64,000 nt of DNA from Siderastrea siderea (lineage: Eukaryota; Cnidaria; Anthozoa; Scleractinia; Rhizangiidae). The stretch lies in assembly GCA_964030785.1 (NCBI GenBank), contig OZ034972.1, forward strand, positions 12,825,819 through 12,889,818, given 5' to 3'. The notes below the pieces were generated by a model. It had not been told where the DNA came from. It was given only the letters and a program-made list of their open reading frames with translations, and searched no databases. This document shows, one piece after another, positions 12,421 through 24,800 of this stretch (the stretch's first letter is position 1; each line of letters begins with the position of its first letter). The position numbers and the translations under genes were made by a program.

Positions 12421-14389
12421 CCCGGGTGGGTTTGAACCTGCGACCTAAGGATCACGCGCGCATCCGCCCCCGCACACTGCCGCGCCCGCGATCCACTTCC
12501 GGTGTGACTGCGGTACAGCGGTTTCCCTTTTTAACATGAGGGGTGGGTCGAGGGGTGGGTCTTTTCGATAGAAAGGCGCTATATGGACGGACCTCACTTC
12601 TATATGTATACACAAATACTAAATGATGCTGAGCGAAAGAGCTCGCAAATGACTATTTTTTGTTGTTGAAAAGCTATACTTTTGAAAGCCATGTCGATTT
12701 ACAAGTAAGCCAATAACTTTTCAGAACACAGGCTTATACACATTGATATCTACACTCCATCGAAGGAGATGAATCTCTTAGTACAACGTTTTTTTGCATG
12801 TTAATGAGAACGTTCCAGCAATAACTTCACTTCTGCAGTCTTGTTCTTTTTCTTCTTGTTAATATCTAGAATCCATTCTAACACTTAAACTGCAGCTTTT
12901 TTTTGTAACAGTTAGCGGGCTTTGTGACACTTGGCAGTAAAAATATCGCGCCCTTAGCACTTGACAGCAAACTCCATTCAGGCCCTCATGCTAGGCATGC
13001 GGTCATGTTACAGCGTGAGATGCATGAGGAGGTGCCAACCATTCAAATGAGCGCAACGTTATGGAGAAAAAGAAAAAAAATTGACAAAAATCAAAGTTTA
13101 AAAAGTATACACTGTAACATGAAGCAACTAGAACTGGATGGTTGTCCATCGCCGGGTTGCCTACAGCATTTTTTTCGGCGGTACCTATTTACAGCCTGGG
13201 CGTCTAAAGAAAAACCACGACAAAGTGAAGAGCCATCAGCTCAAACCAACGGCCCTCAGAGCTTCCCATCGATACGCTGCAACAACTCGCCTCTAATGGC
13301 AACCAAAAGAGGATAAAGACCCCTTTATCCTCTCTCGTGGCAACATATCTCGGGTGGCAGATATTAAAAATCCACTAGGTGGTGTGGTCGGCAAAATGAT
13401 TTTTAGAAACAGTGACTGAAACTGTCAAAAATCATGCAATGCAGGAAAAGAGTGGTTTATTTCCAATTAAGTTGGGTTAGGTGAGATACGCACCTTCTAA
13501 CTTATACTATGCATTGACACATTGCGACTACGAAAAGGGGCTTAAACAATCGCTACTATACTATTAAGGTCTTTTTCAGACCTTCTCTAATATGCCACCT
13601 CTGAGGTTAATATAAAACTTGAAATGATAACAGTCAACTAAAAATACAATGATCCATAAATATCTTCTTAAAGTGGATAACGTCAGCTAAATCGTAATTA
13701 TCGGTTTAAAAATACGCAAAGAATCGAGCATAATTTATTACAGTTCACCAATACTGGATAACGGATAATACTGAAAGTAGCCTGCGTTAGCTTGTCCGTA
13801 TTTCATAGAGATTTTAGAAACCAAAAGAGATTTAAAAGAGATCTAAATAATCAGAAGGCAACTATTGTTGTTTATCAGAGGGAACGTTGTCGGGTAAAAG
13901 CATGAACCATGAAAGATGCGAAGCAATTGTTTTCTAGGAAGCAGGAGAAGCTGCGTTTTTTCCTCCTTTTTTTTCAGATATTGTGGTTATTTTATAACAC
14001 AGCCTACCTAAATGCACTACCAAAACTTCCTTGGATCACATCTTGAATATCAATAAGATAAGTAACTGATAAAGCTGTCTACCCAGAATTCCAGTGTGCC
14101 GTGTACCCAGAATTCTCCAACAGCGGTTAGTTTCAGTCAGGCCTATGCTAATAACCTGCCATTTAAGTTAACGATACACCCTTTCTTTGCTAGCTCTGCA
14201 CATGGTACAACATGGCATTTATTTCAACCCTCTTCAGGATCACATAAACGCCTAAACTTGCAGCTATAAGAAGTAAACGTCAGAAGTGCGTAAGCCATTG
14301 ATTAATCGTCTATTTTACGTACTGTTCGTAGCATTTCTAAATTCAAAGACAATGTACATGGCCATTTTGATTTTAATCAGTTAGTTCAT
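12421..14389. other. intergenic, no gene recognised
   Basis: Bases 12420-12500 carry GGGTTTGAACCTGCGACC, a B-box-like phrase, so a SINE remnant is possible. The open frame at 12924-13316 begins with a non-ATG codon and has no recognisable motif. The rest is AT-rich 3' flank of the minus-strand GPCR. Confidence 0.4.
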
Positions 14390-15427
14390 TTACAGTTGAC
14401 TCGACGTTCTTCTATCAATCCTACTGCCTGCGGATCGTCTGCCTGCATCCATCTGTCTGCCAACAGAGTAAAGAGCGCGTCGGCAGCATCTGCACTTGGC
14501 CAGCGCCACCTTAACACCATCACGAAAGCTTTCGTTGAAAATGAAATAAATTATAGGATTAATAACCCCATTCATGAACAGCATCACGACTGCGATGAAA
14601 CGGCCGTGTCCTTTCTTGAATGCGTTGTAGAATTCAAGAACGCGGGACAACTGTAGCATGAGAACAGGCAAAGAGCAAACGTAAAATGCTATTATTAAGG
14701 TGACCAACATTTTGTAAACATCGCGATCTCGCCTCTGTCTTCGTGTAAGTACTCTCTGGTTCGGGTTGCCTGGAAATGTTTGACGCTTTAGCTTCAATCC
14801 AATAGCAGTGTACAACACAAGCATCGCGAGAAGTGTTGTGGCTAGAATCCCCGTCAACACCATGTACCATATTTTCAAAACGTCTGTGTCCGTGAGGGTG
14901 CAAACGGTGAGATCTTCAGTCACACGTGACAGATCAGCGTAATATAGCATGGGAGAGGCAAATGAGGTTGAAATAAACCAAGTGATGAAAATTATACAGA
15001 AGCACACTCTGCGAGTGATTATCTTCTTAAGGGGGAGATAAACAGCGAAAAATCGATTCACTGCGATGGCTAAGATTGTGAGGTTAGCAGTGACCATGGA
15101 GATCAGGGAGAAGAACATGTCGATTTTGCACAAAACCATCCCAAAGCTACCTTGAGTGACCCAATGACCGTTCAGTACAATGTTGTTGTATGAAAGAGGT
15201 AGATTTTGCAAGGCGAAGAGAGCATCAGCTACCGACATGTTCGCAATGAAGTAACTGTTGGCAGTCCTCAAGCGATTTCTGAAGTCTTTTTTCAGCACCA
15301 CAAGTACAAAAATGTTTTCAATTAACGAAACTGCAAGAACAGCCATGCAAATTGTAGTTTTCGTGATTGCAAGCTCAAAGCTGTCTTCCTTGGACTCAGC
15401 CACGGACGAAGTGTTGGTATTTTCCAT
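14390..15427 (-). CDS. class A GPCR, neuropeptide-receptor-like
   Basis: Intronless receptor of 345 residues for the plasma membrane. The N-terminus carries an N-T-S glycosylation sequon. TM1-TM7 are all recognisable: ANMSVADALF in TM2, the conserved cysteine at the top of TM3, V-N-R-F in place of D-R-Y, a matching cysteine in extracellular loop 2 (T-V-C-T-L), a basic third loop leading into TM6, and N-P-I-I-Y in TM7 followed by F-N-E-S-F-R of helix 8. A C-R-C-C-R-R cluster after helix 8 is a plausible palmitoylation site. The TM6/TM7 style resembles invertebrate peptide receptors (RFamide, tachykinin or galanin group), but the ligand cannot be assigned. The start at 15427 is the first ATG and gives a normal family length. 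Confidence 0.9.
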   Translation of the reverse strand: MENTNTSSVAESKEDSFELAITKTTICMAVLAVSLIENIFVLVVLKKDFRNRLRTANSYFIANMSVADALFALQNLPLSYNNIVLNGHWVTQGSFGMVLCKIDMFFSLISMVTANLTILAIAVNRFFAVYLPLKKIITRRVCFCIIFITWFISTSFASPMLYYADLSRVTEDLTVCTLTDTDVLKIWYMVLTGILATTLLAMLVLYTAIGLKLKRQTFPGNPNQRVLTRRQRRDRDVYKMLVTLIIAFYVCSLPVLMLQLSRVLEFYNAFKKGHGRFIAVVMLFMNGVINPIIYFIFNESFRDGVKVALAKCRCCRRALYSVGRQMDAGRRSAGSRIDRRTSSQL

Positions 15428-18400
15428 CCCGTAGAAAAGCTTAACGTTCCAGTTTATCGTTCACAGCACTAATGCGATACGATTTCGATTCCTGCGGGAG
15501 AAACAGCTATTTGTGTTCGTTAAGATCTCATCGAAGTTATGAAGATTGCGACGATGAAAGCCGTTAATTGTAGTCACTATGTTTGCACTTCTGAGCAAAC
15601 ATAATCTACACAAAATGTGAGCTTTACAAAATTTTAATGAATTTTCAATCAAATGACAACAAATTGCTTTTAGTATAAAATGGGAACGTGACCTAAGAAA
15701 AAAGCAAAACATTACGAATAAATTTCAAAATAGGAAATTTGTCTGATGTTATGTGTTTTGAACGGGTTTGCTAAGGAAATAGTGCACTTAAAATTACAAA
15801 AGGGTTTCATAGAACAAAAGTTCATCTTCGTTATTTTCATTTTCACCAGTATAAATAAATAAACCAATGTATTCAAATGCAAGGTGGTCCGTTTTTTAAG
15901 TACTGCTATTTTTATAGCTTTTATATTTTGTAGTTTTATTGCTTCAGCCGTTTACAGGAAAACATACTGAACATTAAAGATTGCATTAAAGGGAACATTA
16001 AAAAAATATTGAAAGTTGACGTGCGTCGTTTAACAAAACTGGCAATGAACTAAGGAGTACATTTCAATTTTTATTGCATCCTGGAATAGAGGAATAAAAA
16101 TGCAGAAAATTAACTTCTACAGAGGTAATTAATAGATCATAACACGGAACATCCAATAAACCGGGCAACTAAGTTCACTAATACTAAAAGGTTTTACGCG
16201 ACTGGTGTGTTTCCTTCTTATAGGCTAATTTTTGGTGTAAGAAAAAGCAAAATTTTAATTGTAATATGAAAGGCTGAAAGATGTAAAAGGCTGAAGACGA
16301 CAACTAGGAATTTAATTGTCTGCCACACTAAATAAAACTCTGAAAACACAGCACTACCACATTGCTCATTTCGGCTTATATTTTCTGTCAATCATCGCTC
16401 GTTGCGTCCTCAAAGCAACACACCCGCTGTAATCGTGCTCATTGAAAATAATCCCCCCCCCCCCCCAAAAAAAAAAAAATTATTCTGTAGATTCCTGCTG
16501 TCTCAAACACACAACGGAAACTGAAAATTGTTTGAGATAACGGAAAGGCGAGCTAGCGAGTAGTAAATTACTGGAGAACATCGTTCAAGCCGGGAAAAAC
16601 AGCCAGTTCAGTTGGACATAGTTGGGTCTACTGTTAGTGCCAAAAAATCTACGTGGTAGCAACGTTTTATTATCCCTTTCTATAGTTCCAAGAGGGCCCC
16701 ATTTCAAATCTAGAGGAAAAAAACAAATTTAAAACTACTGCTCAGTAGCTTTTATTCGAACGGTTATTATATAGACGACTCAAAAGTTATATTACTTAGA
16801 GTACGTAAAAGAGTTAAAAGGTTGAATAATAAAGCCATTACGTGTTCGTCTTTAGCTTCAAAAGAGCTGCCTTCATTTCAACAAGAATAACAATATGCTC
16901 ACCTGTCAAGTTTTTCTGGCATTATTTACACAAATCTTGACAGTAACTTTAAAAGCGTTTTTGTTTTAAATGACAATTTAACAGCGAATCTTAAATACCG
17001 CAAGCAAAACATTTACTGCCCTTTGGGAGTCGTCCAACCGATGACTTTTCTAAAACGTGTTGTGTAATATAAATGAAAAGAAGCTTCCGTCGAAACTCTA
17101 AATCGCTTAGTCACGTGGTGATATATCATTCAGGTTTAGCCCGTGATCACTATTCCTCAAGCGCACGCGTCCACAAACGTCCGAAAACGTTTTTCCTTTT
17201 TTGTCGATTAATTTTCGGATAAGCACAGTCTTTCATAAAATCGTTTTTTATTGTTATCGTTACGTTTTGTGCACTGTTGCAGCTAGTTTATGGTTTAGTG
17301 AAGCTTATTTAATAAAGGTGATGAATTTTGAGGAGGGGCTTTTGAAACGGCTTTCAACGCATGTCAAAAAGGGAAAATATTAGTTTAACACAACGGGCTG
17401 TAACATTCTGAACATCTATTTAGAGTCCAGGCTCCCACAACGGGGTAAAAATAATCTTTGCGTGTAAACGGTGATTGGTGACGTCATTCTGTCCCGCGAA
17501 CTTATCAGGAGGCTTTTTGGGAGTGACAGGATTAGCCAGCACAACTGGGCTGCGGGTCCCTCATAAAGCCGAATTCAGTTGGCATTACTGTGGTTTAAGC
17601 GTATGAGTATCCATTTTCCACATTTCAATATAAAGAGATTCAGATACTGCTGTATTCCTACTGATGATAGTCTCTTTCAGTTAGCAAAGATCATTTATGT
17701 ACAGTCCCAGAGTACTACAAGGCGCCATATTCCGTTTTTCTCCTTCTTGTGTAAGCCTTTTCCTGATCCTGAATTAAGAACCAAGTATAAAATAGTTAGT
17801 GTGCCATGTGTTTTCGAAAAATATGTTTTTTATAATGAAGTTCAGTTGTATAAAAACGTTACTAAACACAGAACAGGAACTGTTACCGAAATGATCCGGG
17901 ATGACACCGAGATGAACCAAAATGTACCAGTTCATTCCGGTTTGTGCCGCTTCATTCCATTGCTTTGTTTTTCCTGTGTTTAATAACGTCCAAAAACAAC
18001 AACTGGAGTACTAAAAATATAACATTAATAATTTTCTGTAGGTTGTGGTGGTCCAGTTGTTATGCCGCTGAAGTTGTTGTTTTATTCAATACATGACTCT
18101 GCAGCAAGAAGTAGAAAACGAGCAAAACAGCCCTACTCTCCCTGGACAGGAAAACGGTTAGTTCGTTGCACGTTATCTTTCCGTGATAAATTAGTTAAAC
18201 ACCTGGCCCCTGTTGTTCAAAGAGCGGATAACTTTATCTACCAGATAAGCCGTAATCCAGCCGGATACAAAATGCGGGGAAATCTCTACATAGCCCTGTG
18301 AATCGTGAAAAGAGCAATAGTGCATTTATCATAAGGTGTTTGGCCTTGCAAAAATCTGACCAGAAAAGGAAAATTGCTCCGTTGGATAGCAACGGAGCAA

Positions 18401-18877
18401 GTTATCCGCTTGAACAACTGAGGCCTGATGAAGAGAGGAAGTTTTTTAGTCGTTGAATACCTTATCGGTTTATTGTGATAAATGAGATTTTCTATAATCA
18501 ACGGTCAACTGGGGGGCCATAAAGTGTCCACTTTTAACCGTCAACCAACCGAATTTTAGTGGGGGGGGGGGCGCTGGGGGAGCGAGTGTTTTTCAGTCGT
18601 CTACGGTCGTTCCCAGCCTTCTTCTCGGTACTTAAAATGGCGGCGAGTGACTGGACCTAGGTAAATTGATTGCGGATCACAAGACCTTTTAAAAAATTGT
18701 CCGAAATCCACTAGTGGTCGAGTATACAGCTCTTTTGCGTTGATGAAATCTCCAAAATTTGAGTTTTAATTTTATGTGATCTGCTATTTGCCAAGGTCTC
18801 CTCTCGTCACCACGCCGCAGCTCGACGCCTAATTGCTTAGTTCAAAACGCTTTTTAGTCGATTTTCTCTCGTTTTAC
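15428..18877. other. intergenic, repeats only
   Basis: AT-rich. Holds a C13/A12 homopolymer junction near 16457-16481, a single unit of the AGTACTGCTCAGTAGC repeat family near 16735-16760, a MITE at 18205-18426 and a G-run near 18560. The remaining 3' exons of the minus-strand Ig gene could lie here, but I cannot identify them with confidence. Confidence 0.4.
18205..18426. mobile_element. MITE with GGCC-TGTTGTTCAA ends
   Basis: The left end, GGCCCCTGTTGTTCAAAG followed by GCGGATAACTT-like sequence, is mirrored at the right by AAGTTATCCGCTTGAACAAC then TGAGGCC. Inside there is a second small hairpin, TTGCTCCGTTG / AACGGAGCAA. No coding content. Confidence 0.75.
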
Positions 18878-21800
18878 CTCCATAAGAAATCGTTCCATCG
18901 CTGTTTGAAGCGATGTAGCCAACCTGTGGAATATCCGATTTTAGATTTCTTGGCACCATGATGGCATACACGAAACCATCCGAAGATGAATCCCTCCTCC
19001 AATCCTCGGAAACAATGCAACTCCAAATAAGGCCATCCTCACTGACCACGTGACATCGGTCATCGGATGTTGTCGCAAAAATCTTCTTGTACAAGCCGCG
19101 TAAAATCATACCGGAGATAAACTTTACTTGCGGGTCAATTCCTAAAGACAAAATTTTCTAACTTTAAAATGAAAGTTTACAATTTGGCAGTAACTCAATA
19201 TCAAACTATAATCCAAGCAAAAGACGCTGTCACCGATAACATTGCATACCAGTCCAGTGAGTGCCATCACTCGACACATAACACGAATGGACTTGATCAC
19301 TAGAAATAGAAAAATAGAATTAAGAAATGGCAAGACAATTTGATAGTACACAAAGCTGGCAAAATACACATTTTTAACCTGCGCAAAAGGAGATACTGAA
19401 TAAGTTTCAGTTCGGTGTTAACATCCGAGTTAACATCCGCTGCATCAGGGCCTGCTGGTAGAAGCCCTTGCTTGGGTTTCGGGTGCCGCGACTTCGGGGC
19501 GAAATCAAAACCCAAACAATTGGGAGCCGTGTGTAACCTAGACATGAGTGAATTGTGCAATCAATGACGTGACTGATGGCATGACAGATGGCGTGACAGA
19601 CACGTGGTTATTGTCATAACCATTCAGTTGATTGATGACGTGTACGTGTTAGTTACGTCACTGATGACGATAGTATAATGTTATTACGTTTAAGTCCAAA
19701 TGCTGTTACAGTTAGGACTTTATTACATTTAGATTTCATTTAGGTCTTCTACAGATCTCCCATACATCCTAATCCCTCTAAAGTTTTATTAGTAGCAAAA
19801 TTCAAATTTCAAAACGTTATACCTCTTGAGTGGATAAACAGATTTCATAATTTTTTCGGTTTTGAGATCTGTGTAACAAGGTCGTTCAGAAACCGACACA
19901 AGTTATCCCATAATACTAAAAGCAAAATTTGGCGCCAACTTTGTGACGTCATTTTACCGGCGAAAAATGTCAAAATTGGAAAAATTAAAATCATAAAATT
20001 TTACAGAATGACCAGTTCTATATTGCTAAGAAAATTGAGGGGAATTGCTTTAAAACCGGCAATAAGTTATTTGTAATTTGAATTTCCCATCATTTGTTAC
20101 TAAAAATAACTTAAGAGGGATTAGGATGGGTATTGAGCCTATATGGGGGAGTGGCTATCCTCTCTTGGTCGTAACCATTAAAAACCAAATCAAACTACAG
20201 GTTAGATTAAACAGGTCAAAGAAATTAAACTTACCTGACTTTCGTTTTACAAAAGTACACATCATTGGAAAATGGATTCACTAAAAAACTTCTTTGGCCA
20301 CCTGACGAGAGACATTATTAAACCCTGAATGCCAAAGATATAACGGCTTCAGAACGTTTTGGAGTGCTTAATCATCTGATGGATTTAGCTTACGAGCTTG
20401 GTAAGCTACTTTACTGGACCTGCAATCAGCGTACGCTTTTAAACAGACAATAGCCTAGCAAAGCAAAATAAGGCGAGCAACTTTCCACCCTCAATTGAAA
20501 ACGTTTTGTAACCAATTGTGTGAACGTGAACACGAAAAATAGTGCAGAGTTTCTATTCTTCTAATTAAAGTACGGTACCTCTTCCCCCCCTTTGAATGTT
20601 ACGTGGGTCTGACTACAAGCAGCTACAGACTTCAACAGGTATAAAACGGTCCAGTTTTTGTTTTAGGTGTATAGGAGGGGTACCTTTTTCTATACAAGTT
20701 AGTATGTTATAAGATAAGAACCTCGAAGTTTGAGCCTCTCCATACAAACTTTATTGAGTACACTCCCCGTCAAAATAACTCTCTATAACGTCTGAAATAG
20801 AATGGATACTCCAAGTTTGGTAATACTTTAAGTGAGCAAGCCTACTAACTAACCTTCTCTCACCGTGAAGTTAACCGTCACAGACTCAACTGAGCCCACG
20901 GACATTTTCGTTGCGCCGCCTGCCATGCGCTGTTCATAGATGGTATGGGTTGGTATGGACAGGAAGTGACGTCCAACGGATAATTTACTTTTGGGATCAA
21001 TTTGAACTGTAATGTTGATTTCCATTGATGCTCCAAGTTGAATCTGGCCAGTCTGTGAAAAATAACAATACATTAAGCCCTTAAAATAGTCATTGTAGAC
21101 TAAATGAAAATAGTGAAATTTATAGCAGGAGAGAAACAATGATTAAAACTGAGGTAAATATATGAAATAATTGTATATATAAACTGCTGATAAAGTAAGA
21201 AATGATGACTTCCATCAAAGTTAAAGATATCAACTTAAGCAGTTGATAATAAAGAACCTGAAAAACGGGACTCGAACCCAGGACCCTGCGAACCATAGCA
21301 GTGTTCTGATCAACTAAGCTATCACCATCCGAGAGAGTATCTTCACGAAAACGGTAGAGTAACAAAATCCGGGAGTATTATGTTGAAGCACGTAGCTCTA
21401 AAAAAACTGATAAAAATTAAATGGATTGTGGAGGCATTACCAGAAAAAGACTCAAGAACCTACGTCAATGTTATACTCTCCAGGGTGGGGGAGGGTGATG
21501 TTTGTCTTGGGTACGTGACTCAGAAAGGTCGCATAGTGAGGCAAGATCCAAACCAATACTGCATTCCATGCGTGGTCACGTGAGAAGACGTCGTGAGTGA
21601 GAAAGACTGTGAATGCCACTGAATCACTGTTACAGAAAGAAAATGGAAAAAAACACAATACATTAAGATGCAATCAATTTTTAGCGATTTTTCTAGGATT
21701 AAAGGGAAGAATTTGCAATTCATCTCCATGCATCCTGGCCATCAGCCGTGAGCAAAGACGCAAAAGTCTCAGAAAACTAGTGGGTAACTTTAAACCAAAT

Positions 21801-24800
21801 GAAAAAACTATGCGTTTCCTTTGATTCTAAGATGTTTTTCCAATTTTTAAACCTTTAGGCCCTGCTATAAAAATGCGTATTCTCCTTACTGTTCTCCATA
21901 CATTTCCTATGGAACTAGTAAGGAGAATTTGTCTAAATGTCAAGACATGTTATCCTTGGGGATCACTTTACAATAATAATAATAATAATAATATTTAACC
22001 AGGGAGCCCACTCGCCTTGGCGGTTTTCAGTGGGGCCCTGCAAATTATAATAAAAATAAAAAATTAAAAACTAGAAAAGAAATAAAAATAGATATTACAA
22101 TATAAAACTAATTTAAAATACTTTAACAATTAGCATAATTTAAAAAGTTTTAAGTTTTGCCTTAAATGAAGACAATGATTTGCTGTTTTTAATGTCATTG
22201 TCTAGGTTGTTCCAGTCCTTAGAGGCTTGATAGATGAAAGTTTGCTTGCCCCAATTGGTACGCACGCGAGGAAGGTGTAAATCATTGCTTCTGCGAGTTT
22301 GATAAGAATGAAAACTACTATTGCGTCTGATGTCAAATTTAAAATCAATTTCCCCCAACAGATATTTTTGCATCATAACGCTTAACACAGCGATGGAAGT
22401 GTCGTCTCTGTGAGAGGGTCTTTAGGTCCAGACGATCTAGTGCCTCGGTTGAAGAACTTCTTGGTGGTAAATTAAGCAGGACCTTGGCTGCCTTGTTTTG
22501 AAGAACTTGCAGCTGACCCATAAGCGTGTCGTTATTTTTGTCCCCCCATACTGTGTCTCCATAGTCAAACAGTGGGATGATTAAGCAATTGTATTGAACA
22601 AGTAGTGATAATGATAAGAGAAAATTCATTTTCGTTGAAAGGGCTAAAAGGGTTAAAGTAATACTTAAAAAAGGTGAAGGTAGTAGCATTTTAACTGGGG
22701 CTTAGAAACCGTAAAATTGGTAAGGCTTTCCGTTTTCTTATAGTACTCACTTTTGTAGAAGCTCGTCGGGATTATGAACTACGACACTTTGTTTCAATAT
22801 TGGTCTTCGCTCTGAAATAAGAAAATTGAGCTGATGTTATTTTGAAATCCGTACGTCAACATTTTTAAATTTTAAAGTTAATCTCCGACATGTACATAGA
22901 GGATAAAGGTTAATCCGAGTAATTGCATGATGTGCCTAAAATATAGATAACAAAATACAAGAAAATAAACTTGTCGGTAGTTATATTTCGGTATTTAATA
23001 CTTTATACCATCTTCAGACTTAGTGACCAATAAAGTGCGCGTTAAATACTAGACGATGGAAAATATGGACATAATATGGAAAGGTTTACAAAGTCCTAAA
23101 TGACCTTCACCGCCATTGAAACAGAAAGTCGGGTGTGGATAGCCGAAATGTGTCTGTGCTAACGAGAATGTACTGATTTTTCCTTGGAGACATAAGCAAA
23201 AAGAAATCGTTCTTTGTAAAAGAGGAGAAAGAGGGCATTTCGGTCCTTCTTTGACAAGCGGAAAAAAGACATTCCCAGATATTCTGAGTGGCACATGCTC
23301 ATCCCTACCTCGCACCAGGACTTGCACCTTATAGGCATCACTCCCGGCAATACTGGACGCGTTACAGGCGTAAAATCCTGAGTCCGACTGGTTGAGTGAG
23401 GAGAAGTGCAGGCTTGTATTTTCGTGAACAAAATTGCCGTCTTTGTACCAGCGGACTGCTGGCTGAGGATAGCCCAGCGCAGAGCAGTGAAGAATTAGAG
23501 AATCCCCAGTGAAAACAGTTGGTGAGCTCGACTTGTTCACTATAAAGGGTGGCTCTAAGAGAAGAAAATGATTATGAAATGACAAAATTTCATGGACGAC
23601 GGAAAACTGGATTTGGGGATTCAGTAAAAAAAAGTAGAGGTATTTCAGTCCTCTTACAACTCAAAAGAATAATTATATTTTATAACTTCAATCCCCCAGA
23701 ATCACCTAGAAATTGGCAAATGAAGGCCCAGTGGTCCCCCTTCTGTAATTTCGGGGGCCCTTTTTCAAGAAAGGGGATCCACTGAGAAGGCCTGGACTCG
23801 AACGGGTTTTCGTCGCTTGCAAACGGTGACTTTCCCTGTTTTTTTTTTCTAAATTATTACTGTTATTATTATCATCGTTATATATGCATGGAAGAAAAAA
23901 ATTACTCAGAAGCAACTCAAGAAAGTGCAGAATACGAACACAGAAACAAACGAAGAAGAGAAAGGCAATTGAGACAGTAAGAGACTTTAAATTTTAGAGC
24001 GACAATCATATCAGAGATGTTTTCGAATATTTTATTTCAGAAAATTAGTATTTATCCTTGGACACAATTTTGTGCGCCCCATTTGACGCGCCAACGTAAA
24101 TTTTGTGCCGTATTTGTTTTTTTTTTTTTGAATTGCTGAAATCCCCCACGCTCTCTAAAATAAACCCTGACCGAACTAACCTTGAACCATGACTTTGCCA
24201 ACAGTTGCTCCGGAGCTTGAAACGCGATTTGCAAAGCATTTGTAGTCTAGTCTCTCTTCCGTCTTAAAAGCAAAAAAAAAATCTATAAATAGCAATAAGT
24301 AAAAAATGCAATTAGAGATTGACCAATCTTGTCTGTTTCGTGTCTAAAACGGGAGTCATCTGTAAACTCTTTTGTTTTGTTTTTCCAAATTGTGCTGAGC
24401 CTAATCAGTTAGAACACATCAAAATTATGAGTACCTAGTCGGTAAGTTTTAGAGAGTTTGGATGAGAGGAGTGATAACAGTTCTCACGTTGAAAAATTCT
24501 TAGATGACCCGAAATCTTCCAAAGATGATCCGAAGTCTTCCAAAGATTTCCGAACCCGCACTCGGAGCCTTCCGGGAGATAACTCGCACGACTTTCGAAA
24601 GTGACCCAATGGCTTACGATGATTTCCGAAGATGACCCGACGACTTAAAAGTATCTTTAATAAAAGAACTGATCTCAAGGAAACGCCATTGCACTAATAC
24701 ATGGAAGTTGAAAGCTCCGTGTAATGGGCCTCTGCATATCTTTTAATATAAACCAATTTATCACAGCAATTCCCCCTGGCATAACCTGGAGAATAGGTTG

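Noticed and set aside
12924..13316. 130-residue plus-strand frame
   Set aside because: Non-ATG start, no motif, no homologous feel.
17579..17983. 134-residue plus-strand frame
   Set aside because: Non-ATG start, no family features; includes a repeat-like stretch near 17900.
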